A stretch of 64,000 nucleotides of DNA from contig OZ234496.1 in the NCBI GenBank assembly GCA_965153455.1, positions 20,886,304-20,950,303 on the forward strand, read 5' to 3'. Position 1 is the stretch's first letter. The number at the start of each line of letters is the position of its first letter. Source of the stretch: Sphagnum compactum (Eukaryota; Bryophyta; Sphagnopsida; Sphagnales). The notes beneath the pieces are model-generated. The model was given only the letters and a program-made list of their open reading frames with translations, was not told the origin of the DNA and searched no databases. Shown here piece after piece: positions 12,481 through 23,989 of the stretch. The translations under genes were made by a program, and so were the position numbers.

Positions 12481-13500
12481 CCACGCAAGGTCCACCAATA
12501 TTCACGCCGTTACTTCGGACAAAGGCGACGTCCAGGTTCATCCCCTGATGCGTGTCCACCCTTTCCTTCAGGGGATTTTTTGGCCAAATTCCCGGCAAGG
12601 AAGTTCCACATGGACGATTTCCATGCATCTTGCACTCTCTTTTTCGCCACCTCCAAATCTGGACAGTTGGAGTTTACAAAATTTTGCCGGACATTATTTT
12701 TGCGAAAGCGGTGTATGCGTTTTTTAGCGGCATCGCAGACTTTCCAACTTTTCTCTATAATTTAAATCATCGGCAGACTTTCCAACTTTTCTCTATAATT
12801 TGAATCCGATGATTTAAATACTAAATCATGGTTTTGAATGTCCACTACTAACTGCCAGCTGCAACTGCGCAGAATCTTTGATCCTTTAGAACCCTTCAGC
12901 TCATGGTCAAGCTAGTTGTAAGTAGCTCTCCATGCATCTGAGAGGTCGCGATCCGATGCTGTTCATCTGGTAGCGGAGATAATGGATCCCTCTGTATCCG
13001 GAGATTCTCTCTCTTCTTTATCTTTTACTTGCCACTTTTCCAAATGGAAGCATTCAGTACTAACGCAGTGAGGAGACGTCAGTATTAGGGTTCTGAAACT
13101 CAGCGACGTCCATTACATTTCGTTGTCTCGTTCTAAGCCTGCTGTTGCTGAGTTTTCTGCCAGACCATTCTTCCTTGGTTCTCTAGGCAATCAATCACAT
13201 TGCGATTTCTGAAGAGTTCAGGTAGTTAAGCTTCAAATTTTGATCTTAATCTCGATTCAAAATCGTTGTGAATACCGATTTACAAAGGTCTTCGACATCT
13301 GGACTTGCAGGTCTATAGCATATAACTATACCGACATGGTTCATGTGTTTGCAACTTGTTTGGTTCCAAGTAGTGTTTTAATGGCACTTATTGTGATTGT
13401 GACGACGTTGTTTGCGATCCCATGATCCAAAGGCAATTGGAACTGCAACCTTCGCTTCACTGCAAGTTCAAATCAGGTAATTGCATGTTGAGAAGATTGA
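12481..13500 (+). other. GC-richer stretch, possible orphan 5' exons of an unknown transcript
   Basis: This kilobase is less AT-rich than the DNA to its right. It contains an ATG in fair context (ATAATGGATCC) near 12982 and donor-like sites TTCAG|GTAGTT near 13220 and AATCAG|GTAATT near 13478 on the plus strand. No acceptor-bounded coding exon or protein family is recognisable. A 29-bp unit starting GCAGACTTTCCAACTTTTCT is tandemly duplicated (12735 and 12773, period 38). It could be a promoter and leader that lost its gene, or unannotatable intergenic DNA. Confidence 0.2.
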
Positions 13501-16490
13501 ATTGCAACGATTTTTGATGTCATTAGAACACAAAATTTGTTTTGCAAAGTTAGTTTCTGAAGGTGTTTGGGTAAGTACTAAGTAACTTGAAGTTATGAAA
13601 CGTTGGTATGAATTTTCGTTGTTCTAAACATAAACACATTTATATGTTTATTTTCATAATAAACATAAACATGTAAACATGTAACATATTTTTACACACT
13701 GTTTTTAATTTTGAATTATTTAGTGGCATTTGAAGATGTGAACACATATAATGAAAGAGTATGTAACAATTTGAACATTTCAATGTGTAATTTAAAATGA
13801 ATTTAAAACATAAATTTACATGAAATAATGAATTAAAATTACTTATTAAAATATTTTGTCACAAATTTAAATTTGCAATTTTATTTTTTTTGAGATGTTC
13901 GATAAATTTTCAATATTATGTAAATATAGAGGATATTCTTTCAAAATCTTGAAGAGCGTATCATGGTTAGTGGTGATGAATTCTGAGGTGATCAATTTCA
14001 CAGATAAGGTTGATTAAATTTTGCATGTTATGTTTTCATAAATAAGATTCATTGTACTTGGTCATAAATAGTTATTTTTATGCATCTCCACATGTTACTA
14101 AGCAATTTGAACATTTGTCCAAAAGAAATATTGTCAAAGTTCTATGTTTGATTTGTTTAAAGTACTTTACATGTCGTATTTTGAACTTCACCAAAAAGTG
14201 TTTGGATAATGTTTTATATGTCCAACATTTGTACCGACACTTAATAATGTTGAATATTTTCTATCATCTGAAAACCAGAATGAGTTTACCAATGGACATT
14301 GCATTTTGGGAAACACTTCCATGCACTCCATGCATGGTGGGCCAGTGTGAGTGGAGTTTCATAATTTTCCATAGTACAAGTAGTTGGCCCCAATATAGTG
14401 GCCCACGTCATTCATTAATTAGCCTCGTGGGAGCTTGGCTTTCACAAAGTGTAATCGCTTAGGAGGAAGGCATTAGGAAAATGTAAAATCAGCCTAAGAT
14501 TATAAATTGCAGTTAGCACAAAAGTATTGTTTTTATTTTTTCCCCCAGTCCACCCTTTGCCCTATTAATATTTTTTTTTAAAAATTGGGTGATACTTGGG
14601 CACATTTTGTTCCCACCTTCCATGTTACGAACGTTTCCAAAGGCACATAGCATGCCAAGCGTCATGTTACATACCCCTAATACCCATAAAATGTCAAAAA
14701 CATGCATGATTAGGGACCATTTTCATGTGATTAAGGACCAGTCCACCAAAGGTCTTTCCCAATGTTGGTGGGTGATTATTTATTTTTATGAAGAACCTCC
14801 GATTTTGAAAAAAAATAGTATGATTTCAATTCCACAAAAAATTTGAACCCTGGCACATCTAATTCTGGTTTAGTGTTCGAATTTGTTTTCCAAATTCTGG
14901 TTCCAATTTCAGTTTTGCAAATCAGACCTAGTTTTGGGTAACTTGGTCCAAAACCAACAATTAATTGCTGGTAAGTTTCCAATTATCCCCCAGTCCTACA
15001 AAATAAAAATATTTTCAAAAATCTTTGTTCTAGTTCCAAAACTAAGTCCAAGTTCAATTATAGTTCCAAAAGAGAGTTTGATTTTAGACTTGGTTCCAAT
15101 TTTGATTCCTGAAACAAATTCAAACTCACACCCAATTTTGATTTAATTTTTAATAATTGAAATTGGAACAATTAGTTTCAATTGGCCAAACTTGGTAAGT
15201 GCGCACTGTTAATCTTTACATATGACACATAAGAATTGATCAACATTTGATAATTCATGAATTGTTGTACATTTCCTAGGGACAAACAAATATGATAAAA
15301 CATTTATTCACATCAGAAATCATTTCAAAATTGGAGAATTTTCTTGGTATATTTTTAGGGCACCTTATATTCATGAATATTATTAAATAAAATCTTGTAT
15401 TTTGTAACTAGTCATTTTGTAACTATATGCAACTATGTGTCATTTGCGACTTTTTTCATAATTATTAATTATCCTTGAGAATTTGTGACTATTTTGTAAT
15501 TAAGTTAGGATTATAATACAACTATTTGAAATTCATCTTTTCATATGAATGATTTTTAAAAGTATTTCATTCATGAATAAATTGTTACATCCCATTGGTT
15601 GCATTAGTAATCAAAATGCAAATAATCTGTAGAGTATATTAAAGATATTTAAAAGGTTTATTATTAAACTATTATTAATTTTATAATGTATACTATATAT
15701 ATTTAATTTATTATAAGCATATTAAAATTATTGATGTTATGTTGAAAGGATTACATGTATAATAAAATTATTTTAAAATATGCTTAGAACACATATTTAA
15801 TTATTTAAAACTAAAATTTGAATTTAAGACTTTGTGCAACCTGGTGGACAGAATGAACTTCACTTAGTGGCCACCAGACTCAACAAATTAACAATAATTT
15901 TTTGCATGGATATCATATTCTAGTATTTTTCAATTCCGTTATTTTCAATAAAAACAACTTTTTAACCAACAATTCCAAAAAGATAACACCCATGTACCCA
16001 TTGTGTCCAAAAGAAATATCAAATAGGAGACCACCCTATGAATTTCATGAGTGATGAATAACTAAATGTTAGTGTTCCCATTAGTGACATAAAGAGACTT
16101 AACCCTTTGAATTTCAAACAAGGAGAATGATGCCAATCCAACAATGCCAAAACTACATCAATGTACTAGTATTTAGTATATATACACCATAAAACTTTTT
16201 TAAATGAAAATTCACCTATTGGGCACTAGGTGAAACATAATAAATTATTAGTTATGACAACCAAATGACATAACTCCCATTTATAGTGAGAAAAAAGAAC
16301 TCAATCTTTTGAATCTAATACATCAATGACAAACACCATGCCAATCGATTACATTTCAAATTCCATATATAAATAAAATAGTTTTTCTCATAATGCCTAA
16401 TAAGTGAAACATAATACATTATCAAATTAAAAAGTTGCAAGTAAATATTCCTGATAAAGAGAAATAAAAGTTCAATTTTCTGAAATATTT
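13500..16490. other. AT-rich intergenic DNA, no gene seen
   Basis: Very AT-rich, with runs of TTTAAAT, ATAAT and similar. From 14860 to 15180 there is a low-complexity patch built from degenerate TTGGTTCCAATTTT / AGTTCCAAAA units; similar units recur in reverse orientation near 56690-56830. A solo palindrome related to the 31.5-kb array (TTAGTGGCCACCAGA) lies near 15863-15878. No protein family is recognised. Confidence 0.5.
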
Positions 16491-16985
16491 ACAAGGGCCT
16501 CCGAGCATATCTCATTGCTATAAAGTCGTTGATCCTCAGCAAAAGTGGACACCACATTTTCAATGAACAACGAGAAGTTTTTGCTCCCCAAAATATCAAC
16601 CTACACCGACTTCCCGACCCTTCCGAAAAATAAGGTAGACATAATAAAGCACAGGCTTCCTCATAAGGCTTGGGAGAAAGACTAGAGCCTCTCTTATTCC
16701 TGCCATGTACTATCCAAACTTGAACCGCATCTTCGTAATAAATGTTGATTCATGGTGGTGGTGAAAAGAAACCTAAAAGACTCCTCATCAAATAGGTAGA
16801 TGAAAACCTTTGACCTTTGCATTGAGTAGAGTGTTCAAAAACGACTCCAAGTTCGGCCCTTTCCACACTATAGGAACCTTTTATTGTGTGCATGGTGGAG
16901 ACAACAAAGAAAGTGTTTGTACTATCGTCTTGCAAAAAAGAAACTGAATCCGTTTTGTCAATAACATTTAGAAGCTGCAACTTAT
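16490..16985 (-). pseudogene. Unrecognised coding relic
   Basis: On the minus strand, one frame running from about 16980 to 16490 stays open for roughly 160 codons with a single stop. Base composition is distinctly less AT-rich than the flanks. Readable pieces include LLNVIDKTDSVSFLQDDSTN and EDAVQVWIVHGRNKRG. I do not recognise the family. A decayed transposon or captured gene is the most likely explanation. Confidence 0.3.
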
Positions 16986-16989
16986 TTAT

Positions 16990-17960
16990 AACTATTTTAT
17001 AACTAGTTTAACAAATATATTATTTAAATATATCATTCATCCATTTGAGCAATGAATTTTGTTCTTATCCTTTGTAATTAACTTACAACTAAAGATGAAA
17101 TGAAAATAAAAAATTTAGTGATTAATTTGCAACTAGGTGTTTAAATTTGGGTTTCAAACCAATCTTATGGTAGTTGATTTTAATAGTAATAAACAACTAA
17201 ATTGCAACTTACAATGCAATTATCTAGACTTCACATAACATTATTATGTTATCATAATTATAATAGATAATGTTGAATTGCATTGGACATCATTATTTAC
17301 AAACATGAAATGGATTTAAAATTTTAAATACATTTACATTCCATGTTGAAGAATACATTATAAAAAATTAGAAAATGTTTCTATCAAAAGATAATTTAAC
17401 TATGAATTTAAATATAATGCTTAGGATATATATATAACAAACATTTTTTTCTATGTAGACAAAAGGTCAGGTCATAAAAATGATGACCCACAACAATTAA
17501 ATATTGTCATTTAAAAGATTATATTTCATAAATAAATGTTTTTTTCTATTTTTATTGAAATGGAGGTTGAACCATGCAATTTCTTCAATGCACCTTATCT
17601 ATTTGAAATCTACTCTGTTATGATATTTAGCTCCACATGTGAAATGAAAATCAATAGCATATCATAACATTGTAATGTCAAAAATATGTATATAATCCCT
17701 TCAATTTGAATAAAAGTAGTTTACAATTATATTGCCATTAACATGCAACTTATTTGTCATTAAAATGGAATGTATAAAACATTTATACAAACTAAACTAT
17801 AATTTGTACACTTGCAAATATAATCAAATATTATGCTTACAATCAAGTAAATTGAATTATAATTTTAAGTACTTTTGAAAAAAATCTTACCTTGTATATA
17901 TAATTTTGATGTTGATGGATTGAAACATAATGAAAGTTTGACTTTATAACATAAAAATAA
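16990..17960. other. AT-rich intergenic DNA, no gene seen
   Basis: Repeated ATTTGCAACTTA / TTACAACTAA words and AT runs are all that can be seen, with no coding or RNA features. Confidence 0.45.
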
Positions 17961-17964
17961 CAAA

Positions 17965-18800
17965 AGTAAGGACCTTCAATATCCAAGAGTGAGAACAAGA
18001 ACTTTCAACATCTAAAACCAAAAGTAAGAACTTTGAACATCTAGGAAGAAGAACAATAACCTTCAATGTCAAAAAGTAAAAGTAAAAACCTTCAACATCC
18101 AAAAGTATGAGTAAGAACCTTCAACATTCAAAAGAAACAACAAAAAGCTTCAACATTCAAAAGCAAGAGCAAAAACCTTTTAAGAACAAAAACCTTTAAC
18201 CTTTCTAAGAGTAAAGACAAAAACCTTGAACTTCTAAGAACAAAAAAAAAACTATCAACCTCTTTAAGAGCAAGAATAAGAACCTTCAACCTCTAAGAGA
18301 AAACAAAAACCTTCAACCTCATTAAGAACAAAAATAAAAACCTTTCAACCTCCAAAAGAAAAGACAAAAGCCTTCAACCTCGTTAAGAGCGAAAACAAGA
18401 ACCTTTAACCTCCAAAAGAAAAAACAAAAGCCTTCAACCTCCAAGAAAAAAAACAAAATCCTTTAAACTCTCCAAGAATAAAAACAAGAACCTTCCACTT
18501 CAAGAGAAAAAAAATAGCCTTCAACTTCATTATGAGCAAAAACAAAAACCTTCAACCTCCAAAAGAAAAAACAAAAGCCTTCAACCTCATTAAGAGTAAA
18601 AATAAGAACCTTTAACCTCCAAGAGAAAAAACAAAAGCCTTCAACCTCCAAGAAAAAAAACAAAATCCTTTAAACTCTTTAAGAATAAAAACAAGAACCT
18701 TCAACCTTCAAAAGAAAAAATAAAAGCCTTCAACCTCTCAAAGAACAAGATCAAGAACCTTCAACCTCCAAAATAAAAAACAAAAGCCTTCAATCTCCAA
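17965..18800. repeat. Degenerate minisatellite (AAGCCTTCAACCTC-type units)
   Basis: About 25-30 degenerate units of roughly 28-32 bp occur, each with the pattern AAAAC(A/C)A(A/G)AG/AACCTT(C/T)AACCTC followed by an A/G-rich spacer. Translation of the minus strand gives a repetitive, biologically meaningless W/F-R-L-K-V / E-V-E-G pattern, so this is a DNA repeat and not a gene. Homogeneity is highest at about 18330-18760. Confidence 0.85.
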
Positions 18801-19239
18801 GTTATTTAAATAAATACTATAACTCATAACAACCTTTTAACTTTAATTCTAAACTAAACAAACAAAAATAATCTTAGTTATAACACACGATATGAAAATT
18901 GCATCATTGAAAGACTAGGAAATACACAAAATGTTTGAATAAAAATATTTTCTTAAAAAGTTCATTTTTAATTTCTTAACAATAAGCATAAGCGCATGAA
19001 GGTTGTTGATGCATTGGGGCATATTTGTTGATATATTGCCATGTGTCACTTGTTTAGGGGTTTCCTACCCAAATTTCAAATTTTTAAATTTCAAATTTTA
19101 AGTTGAAATATAGTTGCATACTAGTTAAAAATAACTTGAAATGTCATATATATTGGGCGGTGGAAATGTATACATGTGGCATGATTGTATCTATTACTCA
19201 AGGCCGTACATTTGTTGCAAAGTAGTCATTGATTAACAA

Positions 19240-19310
19240 CTAAATTTATCTTAATTATGATGTAGTTGTTACATGCAATAGTTGCCACGGACATAATTTC
19301 TCATAGTGTA
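19240..19310 (-). mobile_element. CACTA-like terminal sequence
   Basis: Read on the minus strand, the sequence CACTATGAGAAATTATGTCC starts near 19309 and is followed by TTGCAACAAA-type words. CACTATGAGAAA-type ends are typical of CACTA elements. A second similar end (CACTATGAGAAAATATAAGG) starts on the minus strand near 34720. I cannot find partner ends. Confidence 0.3.
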
Positions 19311-19800
19311 ACTCCCTTCTCCATGTAATCCTCATTACACAAGTCCTAAAACATATTACCCATATTCTCAAAATCAACAATGTTCTCAAGCTGTAATCCA
19401 TTGGGAAATGAATTGTCTTTGCATGAAATTCGTTTCTTCGCAAGATTATTCACCCCATCCATTATCAGATCACCCTGATCAAGCACCGTGACTACCAATT
19501 CATGATTCAACAACAAATCCTTGAAAGGCTAAAAAACCTCCATTCCAATTGCTTACGTGCAACATTTGGCTATTGGAACTGGGCAAAATAACTTCTTTTC
19601 CTCAAAGGACTCATGCACGATTTCAATTGAAACCATCATATAATTCTCCACTCCACATGGACCATATATCGGAACAAATGATGGATCTTTGCACGTTCCG
19701 ATCTTCACCCATTCATGTTTGCAAGAATCCCAGATGCTAATAGAGCTACCAAACATGAATCCCTCAACCATATCTTGCCAAGTCAATGACAAATACAAGG
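19310..19800 (-). pseudogene. Unrecognised coding relic left of a palindrome array
   Basis: On the minus strand, an open frame beginning near 19798 (MYLSLTWQDMVEGFMF...) continues past a few stops to about 19310 with protein-like composition (KIGTCKDPSFVPIYGPCGVE; later NGLQLENIVDFENMGNMF). No family is recognised. The frame starts immediately beside the degenerate palindrome array at 19850-20110 and is transcribed away from it, mirroring the 31-32 kb arrangement. Confidence 0.35.
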
Positions 19801-19849
19801 AAATATTAGCGATATGAAATATTGGTAGGCAATTTGTCCTAGAAATATG

Positions 19850-20110
19850 GGTAGGAAAAATGTTTAGCGGCCATTAGGCATTTTCCCAGCCAATATATTT
19901 TAACGGCCGTTAAGTGTTTTCCCAACCATGATTCTTGTAGAGAATCTCTTAACGACCGCCATGTGTTTCTCTTGGAAAAATTTGTGGAATGAAATACTTG
20001 GTAGCTACTAGGAGTTTCTCCTACCAATATTTGTGGGCAAAATCACCTACTGTTTAGCAAATGTTTCTCTCGCCAATATCAATGGCCAAAAATGTTTAGT
20101 GTCTTCCAAC
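19850..20110. repeat. Small array of degenerate palindromes (about 5 copies)
   Basis: Copies near 19856, 19892, 19940, 19991 and 20039 have the form GAAA-N-CTTAACGGCCGTTAAG-N-TTTC, for example TTTAGCGGCCATTAGGCATT and TTAACGGCCGTTAAGTG. Spacing is about 38-50 bp. They match the architecture of the larger array at 31.55-32.43 kb and probably belong to the same family. Confidence 0.65.
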
Positions 20111-22910
20111 CTTTTCCCCATGAATCTACCTCAAATACTTAATAAAGGAATTGAACATGATCTAATTCTTGGGGGAATACCACAATGGATACTACGATTG
20201 CTATCTATATGTACAAATAGAAAACATGAATTTCCTAGAATATATTGTTCATTTTGAATATTCACTAAATACTATGAATGGGTTGGGAACAATAATGTCA
20301 GCAAGGAAGCTAATTCATAAATTGAAGTTAACTAGTCATTGCGAATGAAAGGATTTCTCTTACCCTAAGGTCAGTTTTTTCCTAAAATAATCCTCAAAAT
20401 AGTGAAATTAAATTTTATGAAAATATGAAATTGACATGTTGAAAATCATCATAACTATCATAGCCTAGATTTTGAATAATTTCATTACTCATACCACAAT
20501 ATTATAAAGATGATGGAAAATTTTATAATTTCAAAATTTTGAAATAAACTCATTTTTTGAAAAAATAAAATATTCATTTTGTTAATGTGGAAACTAACCT
20601 TAAACTACAATATAGACTACAAGTGATACTACAATCTGAATATTGTATTAGAGGATGGAAAAATATCATAATATAATATTATATTATAGTAGAGGATGGA
20701 AAAATATACAAATTTCAAAATTTAAAAACGAATTCATTTTTTTAAAAAATAAAATTATTCGTTTTGTCAATGTGGAAACTCAACGTAGGCTATGGTATAA
20801 ACTGCAAGTGATACTACATTGTAAAGGGGAATTATATGGATTTCTAGTTCTTAATTCCCATTGTAAAAAAGCTGTGGGCTCCAAATGATTGAGGCCCTAC
20901 ATACATTTTGTGTATGTGAATTTGATCTTGATATAATTTAATGTGCTCAGTCCACAATTTTACTGCCACAATTTTTTGAGAGTAAAAGTAACCTGCATTC
21001 AAAAATGACTGGGTACTATAAGGACATTATATTTGACATGTAGTAAAGAAGTCAGATTGAAGTCCTGAGGAACAATGTTTTAGGTCGCCTAGATGCATTC
21101 TGAATTTTAATGAACATGATTGAAAACTATTGTCTAACATACTACAATGACATAGAAACTCAAATTAAGGATGTGGTCATATCAATATTTTGGAAATTAT
21201 CGGAATGACACAAGAAACCCTAATTGGTGAGAGTTGCGGGTAGAAGTTAGATTAGATTCTTGTGACTTTTGAAGAAACAGAAAGATTAATTTCTAAATTG
21301 ACTTACCATTGAAGCGTAGTTGTTTTGTCTTGAGCGGAATGTTGAAGAATCACCAGATGAAGGCGAGCAAAAGAAGCAAGAGAAGGTTTTGAGGAAGTTT
21401 GCAAATCTACTTAATGTGATTTTTTTGTTTGTTGTTTGGGTGTGTGAGACTTGTAATTTGAAGAGGTTTTTAGGCATGAGAGAAAGAAATGAAAAGTTCA
21501 ATGTGGTGGAAGAACATCTTCCTTTGTAATAAGGAAGGATGTTAGGAACAAACCACGTTTTAAAGGAAGATAGAAGAAAAAAAATGTCACCTTTACATAA
21601 TGATGAAAGAGAAGAAATGCTAGAGGCCGGGCAAGATCAAATGTGAAACTTGAATAATGATTTCTAGATTGCTAAAAGCGTTCGTTGACAACTATTGAAC
21701 TGTAACTTTTTAGACCTATTTATTGGTTCACTAGCCTAGTGGAGGTGTCAAAGCTCAAACCACCAATCGTTGCACGTTGGTGTCATCTTGGATGTTTTTT
21801 GCGGAATTCCAATCGCCTATTCCCCTCCTCCAATAAAAACTTTTGTGTGACATCATGCGACCATAATGAAAACTTAAAAACTCAAAAGAAGCTCCAACTT
21901 CTCGTTCTGTGAACATCGTCATTTCTAGACGATGAACAAGAATGCTTTGTGGTGAAAACTCCCACGTCTTTAATAATTGTGAGTGCGGAAAGTGGGGCCT
22001 CACTTCAGGAATAATGATGGAGTATATTCAAAGGCCATCTCTACAATGTATTTGAAAAAATCCTAAATCCTAATACCTTCAACTAATAGTATATAGTTTA
22101 TTATTTATAAATTTCTTGATATTGATCACTTAAACCTTATACCCTATAGTTAGTAAACAAGTTTGGCTTAAAGGTCTCTAATTCGCAGAATTTGTTTTTG
22201 TGCCAAAAATTCACCACTTAGCAACATGGTTAATTTAAATTTTTAGAAAATCCCCAAAACAATTGCCACATGTTTCTAATCATCCTTCAGTAATGTTAGC
22301 TAAAATGAAATGCAATGACAAAAAAATTTAGATTTTTGAATAATTATTTCTAAGTAATAAATGGGTATTTATTCTACCAATTTATTTTTTAAACATACCT
22401 CTGAATTAATTAATGATTATTTAGTATTTCATAACAAGTTATATTTAAATGCAATTTACATAGTAAAACATCAATAGTTAGTTATTATGTAATTATCAAA
22501 TATCTTACTAATTTTTTTGTGTTCATGAACTCAAAATCAATATTAAAGATAAGAAATTACTTAATTTATCATTCAAGGATACATTAATCCTTGATAAACA
22601 ATTCAAAGGTAATTAAATACTTATTAAATGGTTCATATTTCAAATATTTATTTAATTTTTCTAGATTTAATATATAGAACTTAGATTTAGGGTTTATGGT
22701 TTAAAGATGAATTATAAGGTTTATTGTCAAAATTTGATTTATAGGGTTGAATAAATAGTTACATAATTTTCTTCTATTAATATGGTAATATTTCATGTCG
22801 AATTTTTTTTAGAAATCATTGTTGTACTAATATGTCCTAATTCATAATTTAAATGAAATTTACATCCGAATCAATTAAATCATTGTAAATCTGTAAATTG
22901 TATGATATTT
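20110..22910. other. AT-rich intergenic DNA, no gene seen
   Basis: Only short random open frames are present. A roughly 85-bp stretch is imperfectly duplicated (about 20500-20600 and 20690-20790, both containing a CATTTTTT block, AATAAAAT(A)TTC and GTCAATGTGGAAACT-like words). A less AT-rich patch at about 21300-22020 has no recognisable product. Confidence 0.45.
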
Positions 22911-22919
22911 GTTTATTTA

Positions 22920-23320
22920 TATGTAGTCTAAGTTGTATTTATGTATATATGTGTGTATAAATGTGTGGTTGTATATGTTTATATATGTTTGTATATACAT
23001 GTATGTGGATGTGTGTGTTTATTTGTGTTTTTTATTGTTTATATGTATTAAAAAAAAGTGTGTGTGGAAAAAAATACATAATTATGTTGTAGGTCATCAC
23101 ATGTAGGTCATAGTTATTTTGGTGTGTGGTACATATGATAATTTTCAAAATAAGAATTGTTTGGATATTCGTTTTTTTGTGAAGGATTTAGTGTGTTTTT
23201 TTTGTGTGAATGTGAATGTAAGTGTTTTTGTTGCTTCGTGTGGGTGTTTCGTGTGTGTGTTTCATGTGTGTGTTTTGTGTGGATATTATGTTTGTATGTT
23301 TAAATTATTTTTTTTCAATA
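22920..23320. repeat. TG/TA-rich simple-sequence tract
   Basis: Imperfect GTGTGT, TATATGTTTG and GTGTTTTGTG runs extend through this interval, most regular at 22950-23040 and 23210-23285. The cysteine/valine-rich open frame it produces is a by-product. Confidence 0.75.
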
Positions 23321-23411
23321 TAGTTCAAATATGAATTTCAAACTAAAATATATAATCGTAGTTTAGTTAATTAATTGGTTTCTATGTGTCTATATATATA
23401 ATTATCTTCAA

Positions 23412-23535
23412 CACAGAAAAATGAAATGCAACAGTATACATTAAAAAATAATTCTTCAATGCTAAAATTTGAGTGTTAACATTGGGGAACAATTTCTCTG
23501 TGTATATCATTGCATTTCATTTTTTTATCTTGAAA
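23412..23535. repeat. Short foldback (about 120 bp)
   Basis: AAAAATGAAATGCAA..GTATAC at about 23418-23440 is matched in reverse complement by GTATATCATTGCATTTCATT near 23503-23525 (about 3 mismatches over 23 bp). Inner segments around AATTCTTCAATG and CATTGGGGAACAATT pair less well. It is consistent with a small MITE or foldback. Confidence 0.5.
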
Positions 23536-23854
23536 GCATTTTACCCAACAAAGATCAAAATTGTTACATTAAAACTTGCATTTTTTATTGAATTTTAAAA
23601 ACTTTGTTTCTTTTCTAAGTTAACCTTTTAATGGACATTTGGTCATAATTGCTTGTGTTGTTGTAGGTGAATCATATTTTGGTTTGGATGTGTTGTACCA
23701 TTCAACATATTTCTATTTTTTAAGGTTTAAGGGTTTGAGTTTAAGGTTTAGGGTTTTGAGTTTAAGGTTGTAGATACTTTTTTAGAACAACAACCTAACA
23801 ACCTAACACATGTGTTATAATGAAAATTGAATATAAATTATAAATTGAATTGCA

Positions 23855-23983
23855 ATGTTGAGCTAAAAATAAATTGAATTGTGCAAATGTTTTATTTTTC
23901 ATAATTGTTGCTGATTCTTTTTATCAACAACAATTATGGAAGATAAAACATTTGCACAATTTGATTTGTTTTTAGCTCAACAT
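23855..23983. repeat. Long near-perfect hairpin (59-bp arms)
   Basis: The left arm 23855-23913 (starting ATGTTGAGCTAAAAAT) pairs with the right arm 23925-23983 (ending TTTTTAGCTCAACAT) around an 11-base loop. The two arms differ at 6 of 59 positions and every difference is a transition. It is non-coding; candidates are a foldback element or a small-RNA precursor. Confidence 0.85.
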
Positions 23984-23989
23984 GTAGTC

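Noticed and set aside
18463-18663. Repetitive W-R-L-K-V / E-V-E-G protein
   Set aside because: Direct translation of a minisatellite; no start context and no conserved family.
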